This document shows positions 12,229-13,679 of a stretch of 13,679 nucleotides of DNA, piece by piece. The position numbers were made by a program, and so were the translations under genes. Under the pieces are notes generated by a model. The model saw only the letters and a list, made by a program, of their open reading frames with translations. It did not search any database and was not told where the DNA came from. Source of the DNA: Clostridia bacterium (GTDB lineage Bacteria > Bacillota > Clostridia > Oscillospirales > CAG-272); contig JAFQWT010000087.1 in assembly GCA_017407375.1 (NCBI GenBank), positions 1 through 13,679 on the forward strand. Direction: 5' to 3'. Every line of letters starts with the position of its first letter. The first letter of the stretch is position 1.

Positions 12229-13679
12229 TTATCGGTACACGTCCACAAGGGCATTGGCCCTGCGGGTCTTGGGGATAAAGGAGTTCAGCTCATAGTCAAG
12301 CTGATCGAGCTTCCAGCGGAGGGCGTCCTCGTCACAGGCGTACTCCATGCTCGGCTCCCAGCCAAGGCGCGAGTCAAACTGCACGAGGGGAATGGTGGCA
12401 AGGACGTTCTCGCGCTCCTTTCGCATCAGCGCCTCGATCGCATCGAGAAGCTCATCGGCCTCCTCGCGTGTCCTCGCAATAAAGAAGCGGGAGCGGAGAA
12501 GGTGCATCTCCTTGTTGGCAAGCGCCGTCAGGACCGAGCGGTAGATGAATTCCACAAGGACGGTGAGCTTCTTCAGCTTTTCGTTGGGGGCAGGGCAGGC
12601 CTTCAAGATCTCCAGCGCACGCAGGAGAAGGTCGCGCATCACCTCGCCCTCCTTCACCTCATCGTAGAAGCGTACGCCCGAGGGGGAATGCTTCCCGCCC
12701 ACGTCGGGAACGTAGGTCGCACGGTAGAGCGCATTGCCAAACATGGCCTTGTTGCGCGCCGCGCGCTTTCCGGTGTGCGGGTCAAAGACGATGGGGTAGG
12801 AGGGGCCGATGCGGTAGGCCGTGTATTGGTCCTCGTTGGTCGGCACGTAATGCGTGATCGCCTCGTCAAGGAGATCGCACGCCTCCTTCACGCGATCGGC
12901 ATTTTCCTCAAAATCACGGGAAAGCACCAGAGAAAGCATTTCGTTGAGCGGGCGGCCGTTTGTGAAGAAGGCCTCCTTTTCAATGTCCAGAATGAAGGAG
13001 GGGTAAAAGCCGTAGTGAATGTTTTCGTTGATGTAGGAAAGCCCCCATTCCTCGTGGGCCTTTTGCATTGCCTCGTAACGCTTGATCCATTGTCCCGGCA
13101 TCGGCTCATAGGGCACAACGCCAAAGTCCCAGGTCCGCCCCGAGGTTTGCGAGTTGGCGGCCAGACGGAGCCCCGGGCGCTTGGCAACCGCGATCGCCTC
13201 GCTCTTGAAGTAGTCGCCGGGGCCGACAAAGGAGAGCGAGTAATCGGGCACCGTGCTGACCGAGTCACCGATGCGGCGCCGCTGGAACATATCCCACGTG
13301 GCTTCGTGGATAATGCCGTCGGGCAGGTTCTCGATCAGCCTCACACGATCCTCCTCGGGGGCAAAGCCCCAGTTGTAGGTGCTGAAGATAATCTCGGCGG
13401 TGTCCGAATGCTTTCTGACCGCGGAAAGGATCATACGTACCCAGTCGGGGTAATCCGAGCAGGGCCACCAGCCGGGCGTCGGCACGCCCGTCGGGATCCC
13501 GTCCACGTTCGACCGGGTGCACACGGCGGGGTCGTGGCTCTTGAAGTGGGTGTTCTCCCCCTCAAGCGTGATGTATTTGATGCGCGGGCACGCCGTCATA
13601 AGATCGCCGTACATGGCATCGTAATGGGCCTGCGCTCCGGGGTCGGTCGGGTGCTTATCGTGCGGGGCGTTCATAAGGA
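12229..13679 (-). CDS. Glycoside-hydrolase-like protein (5' truncated by window edge)
   Basis: An open frame of at least 481 codons runs off the right edge. The first ATG in view (13674) has no ribosome site and the frame continues upstream of it, so the true start lies outside. The visible part alternates strands and helices as in a TIM barrel: KYITLEGENTHF (about 33-44), AEIIFSTYNWGF, IIHEATWDMF, SYINENIHYGFYPSF (about 214-227). The carboxylates Glu38/Glu40 and Glu217 follow strand-like segments, as catalytic acids do. A helical C-terminal half (about 230-481) is rich in charged residues. This suggests a carbohydrate-active enzyme, possibly distantly related to GH20 or DUF4838-type proteins, but I cannot assign a family. 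No signal peptide can be judged. Being next to a LacI regulator fits a carbohydrate role. Confidence 0.75.
   Translation of the reverse strand, partial: LMNAPHDKHPTDPGAQAHYDAMYGDLMTACPRIKYITLEGENTHFKSHDPAVCTRSNVDGIPTGVPTPGWWPCSDYPDWVRMILSAVRKHSDTAEIIFSTYNWGFAPEEDRVRLIENLPDGIIHEATWDMFQRRRIGDSVSTVPDYSLSFVGPGDYFKSEAIAVAKRPGLRLAANSQTSGRTWDFGVVPYEPMPGQWIKRYEAMQKAHEEWGLSYINENIHYGFYPSFILDIEKEAFFTNGRPLNEMLSLVLSRDFEENADRVKEACDLLDEAITHYVPTNEDQYTAYRIGPSYPIVFDPHTGKRAARNKAMFGNALYRATYVPDVGGKHSPSGVRFYDEVKEGEVMRDLLLRALEILKACPAPNEKLKKLTVLVEFIYRSVLTALANKEMHLLRSRFFIARTREEADELLDAIEALMRKERENVLATIPLVQFDSRLGWEPSMEYACDEDALRWKLDQLDYELNSFIPKTRRANALVDVYR

Noticed and set aside
1..13679. Search for tRNA, rRNA, insertion sequences, attachment sites, CRISPR and defence genes
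   Set aside because: No cloverleaf, transposase, integrase, terminal repeats or nuclease/helicase motifs were seen on either strand.

Overview
The window looks like a chromosomal segment of a Gram-positive, low-complexity-envelope bacterium of the Bacillota, most likely an uncultured gut member of class Clostridia. The reasons are strong AAGGAGG-type ribosome binding sites before almost every gene, TTGACA/TATAAT promoters with 17-bp spacing, rho-independent terminators after most units, a PadR-DUF1700-DUF4097 operon, an extracytoplasmic-function sigma factor with a membrane partner, and a large cysteine-repeat lipoprotein of a kind seen in Clostridia. The taxonomic call is inference from gene content; no rRNA or tRNA was seen.

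Plus-strand half (1-6826). The window opens with the last 21 codons of an unidentified gene, followed closely by a GMP synthase that consists only of the ATP-pyrophosphatase and dimerisation parts, without the usual N-terminal glutamine amidotransferase domain. After a terminator comes a two-gene unit: a sigma-70 family (ECF-like) factor and a single-pass membrane protein that is probably its anti-sigma partner. Its leader carries a candidate ECF promoter and a perfect 14-bp palindrome that matches the CcpA/cre (LacI-family) operator consensus. Next are two single-gene units, a membrane-anchored SGNH/GDSL hydrolase and a short-chain dehydrogenase/reductase, each with a clear sigma-A promoter. 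Then follows a tightly overlapping three-gene operon: PadR repressor, DUF1700 (HAAS) membrane protein and DUF4097 surface protein with twelve 19-20-residue repeats.

Minus-strand half (6865-13679, read right to left). A 5'-truncated gene for a large glycoside-hydrolase-like protein ends at a strong hairpin terminator. After it, a promoter and a 19-bp inverted repeat precede a LacI-family regulator, whose stop codon overlaps by 4 bases the start of a 1395-residue lipoprotein. The lipoprotein has five Cys/His repeats, then an NlpC/P60-like domain with apparent catalytic Cys and His, a DUF11-like beta domain, and two further NlpC/P60-like copies that have lost the catalytic residues. A two-way terminator at 6828-6858 separates the two halves.

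The most unusual object is the LacI-lipoprotein pair: a sugar-type regulator translationally coupled to a surface protein built from one apparently active and two apparently dead peptidase-like domains. The paired control sites before the sigma factor are the second point of interest. Nothing in the window is recognisable as a defence system, mobile element, CRISPR array or biosynthetic cluster. No gene-free stretch exceeds about 300 bases.
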